In this document: piece after piece, positions 18,328-27,035 of the stretch | How the letters are laid out: each line of letters starts with the position of its first letter | Numbering within the stretch: position 1 is the first letter of the stretch | NCBI RefSeq assembly: GCF_022378335.1 | Contig: NZ_JAIQCI010000004.1 | Coordinates: 216,346 to 280,345 of the forward strand | Origin: Croceicoccus hydrothermalis | Lineage (GTDB): Bacteria > Pseudomonadota > Alphaproteobacteria > Sphingomonadales > Sphingomonadaceae | Direction of reading: 5' to 3' | Length of the DNA: 64,000 bases | Notes under the pieces: generated by a model | The model's database searches: none | What the model saw: the letters and a program-made list of their open reading frames with translations, nothing else | Told to the model about the DNA's origin: nothing | Program-made: the position numbers and the translations under genes

Positions 18328-18601
18328 ACCCGCACCGGAACTGCCCGATGCCGATGCCATCCGGGCGGCAATGACAGGCGACATGCTGGCCGTGCGGGTC
18401 ACGCCGCGTGCCGATCGGGATGCATTGCGGATCGCGGATGGCGCCGTGTCCGCCCGCGTGCGCGCCGTGCCGGAGGATGGCCGCGCCAATGCGGCGGTCG
18501 CCGCGCTGATTGCCCGCGCGATGGGCGTGGCCAAGGGGCGGGTCGTGTTGATCGACGGACAGACATCGCGGCTGAAACGTTTCCGCATCGCGCATGGCTG
18601 A
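18320..18601 (+). CDS. DUF167 (YggU-like) protein
   Basis: 93 residues if the TTG at 18320 (overlapping the previous stop) is used, or 76 from the ATG at 18371; the start is unresolved. The conserved core is visible: LAVRVTPRADRDAL, then PEDGRANAAVAALIARAMGV and a final SRLKRFRI. The fold is known from YggU, but its function is not. It overlaps both neighbours, so the three genes are likely one transcript. Confidence 0.8.
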   Translation: MARPAPELPDADAIRAAMTGDMLAVRVTPRADRDALRIADGAVSARVRAVPEDGRANAAVAALIARAMGVAKGRVVLIDGQTSRLKRFRIAHG

Positions 18602-19697
18602 CGGTTTGCGCATTCTGACCGTGCTGGGCACGCGTCCGGAAATCGTGAAGCTGGTGCCGGTGCTGTGCGCGCTGCGCGACGATGCGGGCGTCGACAGCCG
18701 CCTTTGCCACACGGGGCAGCATCGCGATCTCGGCTTCGGGCTGCTCGATGCGTTCGGCCTTCGCGCCGACGACACGCTGCACCGCTCTCCCGCGGGCGGG
18801 CTGTCGGGCCTGTTCGCTTCGCTGCTGACCGGCATTGGCGGGGTGATGGACCGGATGCGGCCCGACTGCATCATCGTGCAGGGGGACACGGCCAGCGCCG
18901 CGGCGGCGGCACTGTGCGCGTTTCACCGCGGCATACCCGTCGCCCATGTGGAGGCGGGACTTCGCAGCGGCGATCTGTCGCAACCCTGGCCAGAGGAAGG
19001 CTACCGCCGGATCATTACACAGCTTGCGCGGTGGCACTTCGCGCCGACGCCGGCGGCGCGCGCCAATCTCCTGGCTGAAAACACGCCTGCCGCCCGTGTG
19101 TACATGACCGGCAACACGGTCATCGATGCACAGCGTATGGCGCGGGAAATGCTGCGCCGCGATTCCGCGCTCGGCACGGCGGCGGATGGGGTGCTCGCGC
19201 GATTTGCCGGGCGTCCCTTCGCGCTGGCCACGGTGCATCGGCGCGAACATGACGCGGCGGCCTTGCGCGCGATTGCGGATGCGCTTTGCACCTTGTCGCG
19301 CGAGATCGCCATTGTCCTGCCCGCCCATCCGCGACCGCAGAGCCACATCCTCACCGAACGGCTCGCGGATTGCAGCGATGTGGCGGTGGTGCCGCCGTTC
19401 GACTATTTCGCGTTTCTGCGGCTGCTGGACGCCTGCCGCATCGTGCTCACCGATAGCGGGGGGATACAGGAGGAGGCGGTCGCGCTCGGCCGGGGCGTCG
19501 TCGTTCTGCGCGATGTGACGGAACGGGGCGAGATCCTGCACCACGGCCAGGCGAGCTTGGTGGGACATGACGAAACCGCGATTCTAGGCGCGGCACGCGC
19601 GATGTTGGCGGCCTCGATGCCCGCCCCCGACCCGGTGTTCGGCGACGGCCATGCCGCCCGAAGGATCGTCGCAGTCTTGATCAGGGAGTCGAGTTGA
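18594..19697 (+). CDS. UDP-N-acetylglucosamine 2-epimerase (non-hydrolysing, WecB-like)
   Basis: 367 residues. Interconverts UDP-GlcNAc and UDP-ManNAc for surface polysaccharides. GTRPEIVK (12-19), TGQHRDLG, VQGDT, HVEAGLRSGD and LTDSGGIQEEA are all family landmarks. Two usually constant segments differ: the family P-E-E-x-N-R motif reads PEEGYRR, and the C-terminal TERPEG motif reads TERGEI. No other polysaccharide genes are nearby, so this copy is an orphan. It overlaps DUF167 by 8 bases. Confidence 0.83.
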   Translation: MADGLRILTVLGTRPEIVKLVPVLCALRDDAGVDSRLCHTGQHRDLGFGLLDAFGLRADDTLHRSPAGGLSGLFASLLTGIGGVMDRMRPDCIIVQGDTASAAAAALCAFHRGIPVAHVEAGLRSGDLSQPWPEEGYRRIITQLARWHFAPTPAARANLLAENTPAARVYMTGNTVIDAQRMAREMLRRDSALGTAADGVLARFAGRPFALATVHRREHDAAALRAIADALCTLSREIAIVLPAHPRPQSHILTERLADCSDVAVVPPFDYFAFLRLLDACRIVLTDSGGIQEEAVALGRGVVVLRDVTERGEILHHGQASLVGHDETAILGAARAMLAASMPAPDPVFGDGHAARRIVAVLIRESS

Positions 19698-19713
19698 GCC
19701 GCGAAAGGCGGGG

Positions 19714-21315
19714 TCAGTCGCGAACCATGTCGCGCAATGCTTCGATCCGGTCGGCCTCGTGCGCGGGTTTGTCCGTACGGATGCGGTGAATGCGGGGAAA
19801 GCGCATGGCCAGCCCCGATTTGTGGCGCTTGCTTTCATGCACCGAATCGAACGCGATTTCGAGGACGAGCGACTTGTCCGTTTCGCGCACCGGACCAAAG
19901 CGATTGACCGTATGGGCGCGCACGTGACGGTCGAGCATCTTGAGTTCCTCGTCCGTGAACCCGAAATAGGCTTTGCCGACGGGGAGCAGTTCGCCGTCCC
20001 CATCCGGATCGCCGGACCAGCAGCCGAAGGTGAAATCGGAAAAGAAGCTGGACCGTTTGCCCGATCCGCGCTGCGCATACATCAACACGCAATCGATGAG
20101 CAGCGGATCGCGCTTCCACTTGTACCAAAGCCCGGTCCGCCGTCCCGCGACATAGGGCGATGTCCGGTGTTTCAGCATCACGCCCTCGATCGCGTCGTCG
20201 CGCGCCTTCTCGCGAATGGCGGTGAGGCTTGCGAAATCGTCCGCCGGAATGATCTGCGACAGGTCGAACCGTTCGGGATCGAGGCGGTCCATGATCGCCT
20301 CGAGCTGCGCGCGGCGATCCTCCCACGCGCGTTCGCGCAAATCTTCGCCGTCGAGCAGAAGCACATCGTAAAGCCGCACGAAGGCGGGCGCCTCGCGCAG
20401 CATTTTCTTCGACACCGTCTTGCGGCCCAGCCTTTGCTGCAACGCGTTGAAACTGGCCGCGCCGCCCTCCTCGCCCCCCTGATGCGTCCCGCGCACGAGC
20501 AATTCGCCGTCGAGCACGGCAGGGAAGGGGAGGGCGTCCGCAATTTCGGGGAAGGTCGCGGAAATATCGTCGCCGGATCGGGAGTAGACCCGCGTCTCGC
20601 CATTCACATGCACGATCTGCACGCGAATGCTGTCCCATTTCCATTCGGCGACATATTCGCCCATGTCGACCTCCGCCTCCTCCAGCGGATGGGCCAGCAT
20701 GAAGGGCCGGAACAATGGTAGCAGGTCGGTGCGTGGCGGATCCGCGCCATCGGCGGCCCATGCGAACAATTCGGTATAGGGCGGCTCCTGCCCGTGCCAG
20801 TATTCCTCCACCGCATCGACGGATACGTCGAACGCCTGCGCAAAAGCGACCTTGGCCAGCCGCGCCGATATGCCGATGCGCATGGCCCCCGTCGCCAGCT
20901 TGATCAGCGCATAGCGTTCGTTCGCGTCCAGCCGGTCGAGCAGCACGGGCAGTTCCGTCATGACGCTGGCGCGCGTCATGCTGCGCAGCATGGCGACGGT
21001 ATCGGCCACCGAAAGCGCGTCCGGCGCCATGTCCTGCGTATCCGGCGCGGGCCACAGCAGGCTAGCCGTTTCGGCCGTATCCCCGACGTAATCCCGGCTC
21101 AGCGCATAGAGCACAGGGTCCACCCGCTCGGTCAGCAGTTTTCGCACCGTGCTGCTTTTCACCGCCGGAAAATCAAGTGCATCGGTCAGCGCCGCCAACG
21201 CCCAGCCGCGATCCGGGTGCGGCGTATTGCGCAGGTAATCCGCGATCAGCGACAGCTTCATATTGCGGCCGTTGGTATAGGTCAGCCGGTCCATGAGGAT
21301 GGAAAACGCGCGCAT
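19714..21315 (-). CDS. ATP-dependent DNA ligase (ligase-exonuclease system)
   Basis: 533 residues with the N-terminal helical domain, adenylation domain and OB domain of the bacterial ligase that pairs with a beta-lactamase-fold exonuclease. The adenylated lysine is K226 in EWKWDSIR. The motif normally reads K-x-D-G, but here the glycine is serine (S229, codon AGC). Other motifs look intact: VLDGELLV, RLYDVLLLDGED, EGVMLKHRTSPY, WYKWKRDP. It lies 18 bases after the exonuclease, in one operon. The usual third and fourth partners (Lhr-like helicase, PdeM phosphoesterase) are not adjacent. Confidence 0.9.
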   Translation of the reverse strand: MRAFSILMDRLTYTNGRNMKLSLIADYLRNTPHPDRGWALAALTDALDFPAVKSSTVRKLLTERVDPVLYALSRDYVGDTAETASLLWPAPDTQDMAPDALSVADTVAMLRSMTRASVMTELPVLLDRLDANERYALIKLATGAMRIGISARLAKVAFAQAFDVSVDAVEEYWHGQEPPYTELFAWAADGADPPRTDLLPLFRPFMLAHPLEEAEVDMGEYVAEWKWDSIRVQIVHVNGETRVYSRSGDDISATFPEIADALPFPAVLDGELLVRGTHQGGEEGGAASFNALQQRLGRKTVSKKMLREAPAFVRLYDVLLLDGEDLRERAWEDRRAQLEAIMDRLDPERFDLSQIIPADDFASLTAIREKARDDAIEGVMLKHRTSPYVAGRRTGLWYKWKRDPLLIDCVLMYAQRGSGKRSSFFSDFTFGCWSGDPDGDGELLPVGKAYFGFTDEELKMLDRHVRAHTVNRFGPVRETDKSLVLEIAFDSVHESKRHKSGLAMRFPRIHRIRTDKPAHEADRIEALRDMVRD

Positions 21316-21333
21316 CAGCGTATCGCCCCGCGT

Positions 21334-22389
21334 TCAGTCATCCTCATCCTCGTACCCCACCATGGCGAGTGCCCGTGCGCGCCGCTGATGCAGCTGGCAC
21401 CAGCGCAGCAGTGCTTCCTCCCGCCCGTGGGTGATCCAGCTTTCGCGCGGGTTCACCTCCGTAATCGTCGCGGTCAGCTCGTTCCAGTCGGCATGATCGG
21501 AAATGATGAGCGGCAATTCCACGTTGCGCTGCCGCGCGCGTTGCCGCACCCGCATCCATCCCGACGCCATCGCGGTGATCGGATCGGGCAGGCGGCGGCT
21601 CCACCTGTCGTTCAGCGCGGCGGGCGGGCACACGACGATATGCCCGCGCATCGCGTCCTTTTTCGCGCCGGTCGCGGGCCGCAATTCGCCAAGATTCACG
21701 CCGTGATCCTCATAAAGCGCGCACATTTTTTCGAGCGCGCCGTGAAGATAGATCGGATCGTCGTGGCCCGCCGCGCGCAATTCGGCGATCACGCGCTGCG
21801 CCTTGCCCAGCGCATAGGCGCCCACCGCCACGCAGCGTTCCGGATTGGCGGCGAGCGCATCGCGCAATTTCGCGATCTCGCCGCCGATGGGCGGATGGGT
21901 GAACACGGGCAGTCCGAACGTCGCCTCGGTAATGAAGATGTCGCAGGGCACGATTTCGAACAATTCGCAGGTCGGGTCGGGCCGCCGCTTGTAATCGCCG
22001 GTGACGACGACCCGCTCGCCCCTGTGTTCGAGCAGGATCTGCGCCGAGCCGAGCACGTGCCCCGCCGGAAAATAGGTCGCCGTGACGCCGCAGCCCAGAT
22101 CGACCGGTTCGCGCAAGGGAACCGGCACGCCTTCGCTGCCCCCGTCCGCGCCCACGCCATAGCGCAATTGCATGATCGCCAGCGTTTCGGGCGTTGCGAA
22201 TACGCGCCCGTGCCCCCCGCGTGCATGATCGGCATGACCGTGGGTGACAAGAGCGGTCGCCACCTCGCGCGCGGGATCGACCCATGCATCGCAGGGGACG
22301 ACATGAATGCCCCACGGTTCGGCGCGTATCCACCCGAACGGGCGGGCGGGGTCCGCGCGGGACAGGCATGTGGACGAAGCGGCGGACAT
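21334..22389 (-). CDS. ligase-associated beta-CASP/metallo-beta-lactamase exonuclease
   Basis: 351 residues. The start at 22389 was chosen because homologous N-termini begin shortly before the GIHVVPCDAWVDP stretch. The metal motif THGHADHARGGHG (HxHxDH) and VTGDYKRRPDPTCELF define the MBL-fold DNA exonuclease associated with ATP-dependent ligases. ADWNELTATITEVNPRESW near the C-terminus fits the beta-CASP part. It probably trims DNA ends before sealing by the downstream ligase. Confidence 0.88.
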   Translation of the reverse strand: MSAASSTCLSRADPARPFGWIRAEPWGIHVVPCDAWVDPAREVATALVTHGHADHARGGHGRVFATPETLAIMQLRYGVGADGGSEGVPVPLREPVDLGCGVTATYFPAGHVLGSAQILLEHRGERVVVTGDYKRRPDPTCELFEIVPCDIFITEATFGLPVFTHPPIGGEIAKLRDALAANPERCVAVGAYALGKAQRVIAELRAAGHDDPIYLHGALEKMCALYEDHGVNLGELRPATGAKKDAMRGHIVVCPPAALNDRWSRRLPDPITAMASGWMRVRQRARQRNVELPLIISDHADWNELTATITEVNPRESWITHGREEALLRWCQLHQRRARALAMVGYEDEDD

Positions 22390-22562
22390 GGTCCGATGGA
22401 AATGGACCGGCCGGGCAAATCGTTCCGGCCACGCTGCGTTAAGATTGGCGCCGCAATGTCCGTCATCGCGCCATTGCACCGACGGGCGAAGGTCCTATCT
22501 TGCGCCGCAGCGGCATGGGCGCGATAGCGGCGGCAGGGCCGGCAAAAGAAGGGATCGAAGGA

Positions 22563-23114
22563 ATGCGCAGGCGAAATGAGAGCCCGACGGGGAAACGGAT
22601 CGTGCCGGCCATGCTGCTGTCCCTGATGTTGGCGGGCGCGCTTTCCGCGTGCGGCGAGAAGAACACCGGCCCGCAGACCGAGGTGGACGACACCACCGCC
22701 CCCGATATCGCCAGCCCGGTGCCCGCGGCCACCGAAAACCCCGATGGCACGCGCCGCATGTTCTCGTTCGACGGGCTCGATGCTGATGGCAATGGCTTCA
22801 TCTCGTCCGCCGAATATGCGCAAGGATGGTCCCGCACGTTCGAGGCGATGGACAGCGACGGCGACGGAACGCTCACCGTGGAGGAGCTGGACGCCGCGCG
22901 CACCGCGATCGGGCGGTTGAGCGCCTTGTCCTCCGAACGGTTGATCGAACTGGCCGATCAGGACAATACCGGCACGTTGACGCTTGCCGAATATGTCGGT
23001 GCGGCCAACACGAATTTCCAACGCCGCGATCTTGACGGTGACGGCCATATCAGCCGCGAGGAATGGGACCGTTCCGGCAGCGGCGACGGCGACACGCTCC
23101 TTCCGCAGGATTGA
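22563..23114 (+). CDS. EF-hand calcium-binding lipoprotein
   Basis: 183 residues from an ATG with AAGGG about 9 bases upstream. The signal sequence ends in a lipobox LSAC (Cys30). Four canonical 12-residue EF-hand loops occur at 73-84, 97-108, 132-143 and 156-167, each with D at position 1 and E at 12. It is therefore probably a periplasmic or outer-membrane calcium sensor or buffer. A Thr/Pro-rich linker (~35-60) separates the anchor from the domain. Confidence 0.85.
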   Translation: MRRRNESPTGKRIVPAMLLSLMLAGALSACGEKNTGPQTEVDDTTAPDIASPVPAATENPDGTRRMFSFDGLDADGNGFISSAEYAQGWSRTFEAMDSDGDGTLTVEELDAARTAIGRLSALSSERLIELADQDNTGTLTLAEYVGAANTNFQRRDLDGDGHISREEWDRSGSGDGDTLLPQD

Positions 23115-23173
23115 ACGCGGGCCAGAGGCCGCGCCGACTTGCCAGCATCGCACGCAGGTCGCATAGTTGTCTC

Positions 23174-23866
23174 ATGCGTGAGATAGTCTTCGATACGGAA
23201 ACCACCGGCCTCGATCCGCACAGCGGCGATCGCATGGTCGAAATCGGCTGTGTGGAAATGGTCAATCGCGTGGCGACGGGGCGCGTGTTCCACGCCTATT
23301 TCAATCCCGACCGCGACATGCCGGCCGAGGCGGAGGCGGTGCATGGCCTGTCGATCGCCTTTCTCTCGCAAAAGGAACGGTTCCACGAACGGGCCGAGGA
23401 ATTCCTCGCCTTTATCGAGGATGCGCCGCTGGTCGCCCATAACGCCCGTTTCGACTTCGGCTTTCTCAATGCCGAGCTGAACCTGTGCGAACGCGCGGCC
23501 ATTTGCGAAAGCCGGATGGTCGACACCATCGCGCTTGCAAAGAAGAAACATCCCGGCGCGAAGCTGTCGCTCGATGCGTTGTGTACGCGATACGGCATCG
23601 ACCGCAGCCACCGGTCGAAGCACGGTGCCCTGCTCGACGCCGAATTGCTCGCGCAGCTTTACGTGGAGCTGACCGGCGGACGGCAGATCGGGCTGGAGCT
23701 GGCCGCGCTCGACCAGGCGGCGCAAACGCAGGACAGCGCGGCCATGCCGGTGCGGGTGGACCGCGTTTTCCGAACGCCTCGCCCCCATGCGGCGAATGCG
23801 GGGGAACTATCCCGTCACGCGGCCTTTGTTGCGACATTGAACGATCCGCTCTGGAAAACGGCCTGA
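23174..23866 (+). CDS. dnaQ: DNA polymerase III epsilon subunit (DnaQ proofreading exonuclease)
   Basis: 230 residues beginning MREIVFDTETTGLDP. The three exonuclease motifs are complete: FDTETTG (Exo I), HNARFDFGF (Exo II) and HGALLDAELLA (Exo III, with the catalytic His and Asp). This 3'-5' exonuclease edits replication errors and binds the alpha and theta subunits. The C-terminal tail after ~185 would carry the alpha-binding region. It stands alone, 60 bases after the EF-hand gene. Confidence 0.94.
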   Translation: MREIVFDTETTGLDPHSGDRMVEIGCVEMVNRVATGRVFHAYFNPDRDMPAEAEAVHGLSIAFLSQKERFHERAEEFLAFIEDAPLVAHNARFDFGFLNAELNLCERAAICESRMVDTIALAKKKHPGAKLSLDALCTRYGIDRSHRSKHGALLDAELLAQLYVELTGGRQIGLELAALDQAAQTQDSAAMPVRVDRVFRTPRPHAANAGELSRHAAFVATLNDPLWKTA

Positions 23867-23965
23867 GTTCCGGTCCGGCGCGATCGTTCATTACCGAATC
23901 GCCGCGCCATGCGGCGGCGCCCCGGTCCCGGCGCAAAGGGATTTTAGAAGATAAAGGAGTTATCG

Positions 23966-24526
23966 ATGGATATTCGCGTTTCCGGTCATCAGGTCGAAAC
24001 GGGCGCCGCCTTGCAGGATCACGCCAGCCAGCGTTTGAGCGATATTGTCGATAAATATTTCAAGCGAGCGATCTCCTCCAACGTGACCATCGGCAAGGGG
24101 CCGCACGACAGCTTTACCGCCGATATCATCACCCATGTGACGCAGGGGCTCATCCTGAAGGGCCACGCCGATGCACAGGACGCGCATCAGGCCGTGGACA
24201 AGGCCGCCGACAAGATCGAGAAGCAGCTGCGCCGGTACAAGCGCCGGTTGAACGACCATCACCAACATGCCGGCGAAGCGCAGAAGCGTGAGGAAGCGGC
24301 CTATACCGTGTTCGAGGAAGAGCAGGAGGAGGAAGTCACCTCCGATGCGCCTGCCATCGTGGCCGAAACGCGCGTCGACATTCCCGAAACATCCGTCGCG
24401 ACCGCGGTGATGATGCTCGATCTTCAGGATACGCCGGCGCTGTTCTTCAAAAATTCTGGCACCGGGCGGCATAATATGGTCTACCGCCGCGCGGATGGTT
24501 CGATCGGATGGGTTTCCCCGTCCTGA
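23966..24526 (+). CDS. hpf: long-form ribosome hibernation-promoting factor
   Basis: 186 residues with a strong AAGGAG site. The N-terminal S30AE domain opens with MDIRVSGHQVETGAALQDHA. The C-terminal domain ends in TPALFFKNSGTGRHNMVYRR plus DGSIGWVSP, the dimerising tail of long HPF that makes 100S ribosomes. An acidic linker (EEEQEEEV) joins the two. It is followed by ptsN, as in many alphaproteobacteria, although rpoN is absent here. Confidence 0.94.
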   Translation: MDIRVSGHQVETGAALQDHASQRLSDIVDKYFKRAISSNVTIGKGPHDSFTADIITHVTQGLILKGHADAQDAHQAVDKAADKIEKQLRRYKRRLNDHHQHAGEAQKREEAAYTVFEEEQEEEVTSDAPAIVAETRVDIPETSVATAVMMLDLQDTPALFFKNSGTGRHNMVYRRADGSIGWVSPS

Positions 24527-24570
24527 CTGCCGCGTGCCGCCTTTCCGGGGCTTGAGACGGCGAAGCGCGC

Positions 24571-24595
24571 GGGGCCGGGCGATCTGCCCGGTCCC
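24571..24595 (+). terminator. possible hpf terminator hairpin
   Basis: GGGGCCGGGC, loop GATCT, then GCCCGGTCCCC: ten pairs with one bulged T, 45 bases after the hpf stop. No T run follows, so termination would be weak or rho-assisted. Confidence 0.35.
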
Positions 24596-24722
24596 CGTCC
24601 CGGCGGGGCTATAGTCTCCCGTCCGGCGACCGTTCTCGACTGGAAGGTGCCAGTTGGCGCCGCCTGCTCATCACGGGTCTCTTCGCCCGGCCATCGAGTA
24701 AAACGCTGTTCGACAAGAAAAG

Positions 24723-25184
24723 ATGATCCCGACCTATACAATCGCCCCCGCCGCCATCGGCCGCAGCACCGCGCAGACCAAGGCGCAACTGCTTCTGGAC
24801 CTGGCCGATCGCTTTGCCCATGCCTACCGGCTGGACAGCGCGGAGGTGCTGGCCGGGCTGCAGGAGCGGGAAAAGCTCGGCAGCACGGGTTTCGGCCGCG
24901 GCGTCGCCATGCCCCATGCGCGGATCGCTGGCATCTCGGAACCGGTGTGCGCGCTTGTGCGAATGGCCGCCCCGGTCGATTTCGATGCGGCCGATACGCT
25001 GCCGGTGGATCTTGCTTTCGGGTTGCTGTCGCCGATGCGGGCGGGGGCGGAGCATCTTCACGCGCTGGCCGCGATTTCGCGCCTGATGCGCGACGACCGT
25101 GTGCGCGAACGGCTGATCGACGCGCCGAACGACGATGCGGCCTATGCGCTCTTGTCGGATGGCAGTGCGCAGGATGCGGCCTGA
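24723..25184 (+). CDS. ptsN: PtsN nitrogen-PTS EIIA protein
   Basis: 153-residue phosphotransfer protein of the regulatory PTS. The phosphorylated histidine lies in GVAMPHARIAGIS, and LLSPMRAGAEHLHALAAISR is the helical signature of the IIA-Ntr fold. It takes phosphate from PtsP/NPr and regulates potassium, nitrogen and envelope stress processes in relatives. The ribosome site AAGAAAAG is close to the ATG. The thioesterase gene follows directly. Confidence 0.92.
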   Translation: MIPTYTIAPAAIGRSTAQTKAQLLLDLADRFAHAYRLDSAEVLAGLQEREKLGSTGFGRGVAMPHARIAGISEPVCALVRMAAPVDFDAADTLPVDLAFGLLSPMRAGAEHLHALAAISRLMRDDRVRERLIDAPNDDAAYALLSDGSAQDAA

Positions 25185-25185
25185 G

Positions 25186-25701
25186 ATGGCTGAGCATGGC
25201 GACGGAAATGCTGGCGCCGGTGCGGCGGCCCATTGGCGTGCGCTGGAATCGCTCTATCGGTCCGCGCCGATCAATTCGACCTTCCCCTCGCGGCTGACGA
25301 TTGCGGACGAGGGCGCGGCCAGGATCGTGTTTGATGTCGACGACCGGCATTTTCACGCCGCGGGCGCCGCGCACGGCACGCTTTATTTCAAGATGCTGGA
25401 CGACGCGGCCTTCTATGCCGCGAACACGATCGTGTCGGACCGTTTCCTGCTGACCACCGCGTTCAACCTGCATTTCAGCCGTCCGGTTCATGCCGGGCGC
25501 ATCGTCGCGGAGGGCAAGTGGATCAGCGGGCGGCGACGTGTCCTCGTGGCGGAATCGCGGCTCGTCGATGAGAACGGGGTGGAGGTCGGGCGCGGAACCG
25601 GCACGTTCATGCGCTCGCAGATCGCGCTGTCCGGGTTGCCGGGCTATCGCATTGCGAATGGCGGCGACCCTGATTCGGGCGAATCGATTCGCGGCGATTA
25701 G
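25186..25701 (+). CDS. PaaI/YigI-like hotdog-fold thioesterase
   Basis: 171 residues; an ATG at 25174, overlapping ptsN, would add 4. The hotdog fold is shown by FHAAGAAHGTLYFKMLDDAAFYAANTI, where the helix bears the catalytic Asp, and FLLTTAFNLHFSRPVHAGRI. PaaI-type enzymes hydrolyse acyl-CoA thioesters; the substrate cannot be read from the sequence. The C-terminal ~40 residues (GLPGYRIANGG...) are beyond the core. It is probably co-transcribed with ptsN and the DUF1491 gene. Confidence 0.8.
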   Translation: MAEHGDGNAGAGAAAHWRALESLYRSAPINSTFPSRLTIADEGAARIVFDVDDRHFHAAGAAHGTLYFKMLDDAAFYAANTIVSDRFLLTTAFNLHFSRPVHAGRIVAEGKWISGRRRVLVAESRLVDENGVEVGRGTGTFMRSQIALSGLPGYRIANGGDPDSGESIRGD

Positions 25702-25705
25702 GGCA

Positions 25706-26047
25706 ATGGAAGGCCGTGTCCCCGCGCATCTGGAAATTTCCGGCCTCCTGCGCGCCGTGAACGGGGAGGGCGGCTTTGCGACGATCCTGCAAAGGGGGGA
25801 ACGCGATGCGGGCACGATTATGGTCGTGATGCGCGGGCCCGGTGAAACTTCGCGTCTCTACGAACGGATGCCGCAATTGGACGGGAATCGGGCATGGACC
25901 CTGACGAAGTCGGAAGATATTGAAAACGAACAGGAATTTCAGGATTATCTGAACCGAAGGTCCGCGCAGGACCGCGATTTATGGTTAATAGAGCTGGATA
26001 TCGCACGGGCTGAACGGTTCATCGGCCTATCGCCGCCCAAAGCTTGA
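25706..26047 (+). CDS. DUF1491 protein
   Basis: 113 residues starting four bases after the thioesterase stop. The family pattern is visible: PAHLEISGLLRAVNGEGGFA, ILQRGERDAGTIMVVMRGP and LWLIELDIARAERFIG. DUF1491 is almost confined to alphaproteobacteria and has no known function. The start is weakly supported by a GGG close to the ATG; an earlier start would overlap the previous gene. Confidence 0.8.
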   Translation: MEGRVPAHLEISGLLRAVNGEGGFATILQRGERDAGTIMVVMRGPGETSRLYERMPQLDGNRAWTLTKSEDIENEQEFQDYLNRRSAQDRDLWLIELDIARAERFIGLSPPKA

Positions 26048-26251
26048 CACATTTGCGCCATATTCCCAAAGAGCGACCCGGACGAAACGCGTAGGCAGTC
26101 GTGCAGGCAATTCCGCCTGTCTGATGAGCGCGCAGACGGGGAATGGCCGGCAGTGTCATTTCGGGAAGTTACAAGCGAGTAGCTGCGGGATCGGCTGCTC
26201 TTGTCCCGAAACGCATTGCGCAGGACGTTCACCGCTCAAGATCGATAGTCG

Positions 26252-26953
26252 ATGAGCCGTAAGCTTAAGGGTGCCAGCGTGATGTCGCTGGTCGCAACAT
26301 TGAGTGTAATGATGTTCGGCGCGGAGAGTTCCCGTGCCAATGCGGAAGTCGTGAATTACGCGCCGGAGGCCGTCGCGGCCCAGACCGCAGAGGCGATCGA
26401 CATGGTCGCCCCCGCTCCGACCCCGACCGAGGACGAGAGCGAAACCCGGACCGTCTTCGTGTCCGAACCGATGGTGCAGACCGTGCCGCCGCAGCCGGAA
26501 CCGGCCGAGGAAACCGCCCTGGCCGCCCATGGCGCCAACACGCTGGGCGAGCTCGTCTCCTCAGTAGACGCGCCCGCCACGCTGGACGAGCAGCTGAAAT
26601 GCCTCGCCGGGGCAATCTATTTCGAATCGAAGGGCGAATCGCTCGCCGGACAGCTGGCCGTGGGCCGCGTCGTGATCGCCCGCGCCGAAAGCGGCAAGTT
26701 TCCCGACAGCTATTGCGGCGTCGTCTATCAGCGTTCGCAATTCAGCTTCGTGCGTGGTGGCCGCATGCCCCGCATCAACACCGCGAGCCGCGCTTGGGAA
26801 AAGGCGAAGAAGCTCGCTCTCATCGCGCATCAGGATGCGTGGGAATCGGAAATCGACGGCGCGCTTTATTTCCATGCCCGCTATGTCGCGCCCGGCTGGC
26901 GCAACCGCATGACGAAGCTGGCGCAGATCGACAACCACATCTTCTATCGCTGA
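26252..26953 (+). CDS. SleB-like cell wall hydrolase (Hydrolase_2)
   Basis: 233 residues from the first ATG. A second ATG at 26282 has a better AAGGGTG site and would still give a signal peptide (SLVATLSVMMFGAESSRANA). After a Pro/Glu-rich linker, the SleB-type domain has LAGAIYFESKGESLAGQLAVG and QFSFVRGGRMP, with the catalytic Glu in YFESKGE. It should act on peptidoglycan in the periplasm. It ends at a bidirectional terminator. Confidence 0.87.
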   Translation: MSRKLKGASVMSLVATLSVMMFGAESSRANAEVVNYAPEAVAAQTAEAIDMVAPAPTPTEDESETRTVFVSEPMVQTVPPQPEPAEETALAAHGANTLGELVSSVDAPATLDEQLKCLAGAIYFESKGESLAGQLAVGRVVIARAESGKFPDSYCGVVYQRSQFSFVRGGRMPRINTASRAWEKAKKLALIAHQDAWESEIDGALYFHARYVAPGWRNRMTKLAQIDNHIFYR

Positions 26954-26978
26954 ACGCGCATCGGCGCATCGCGACGGC

Positions 26979-27013
26979 AAAAAGGCCGCCGGGGCAGTCC
27001 CGGCGGCCTTTTG
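26979..27013. terminator. bidirectional rho-independent terminator between sleB-like gene and xthA
   Basis: A perfect 10-base-pair stem GGCCGCCGGG / CCCGGCGGCC with loop GCAGT, flanked by five A and four T. It serves both convergent genes. Confidence 0.93.
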
Positions 27014-27035
27014 ATCGCATCGCATCCGTATGCGT

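Noticed and set aside
26044..26066. TTGACA near the end of the DUF1491 gene as a promoter of the sleB-like gene
   Set aside because: The following AT-rich segment is at the wrong distance for a -10 element, so the promoter cannot be supported.
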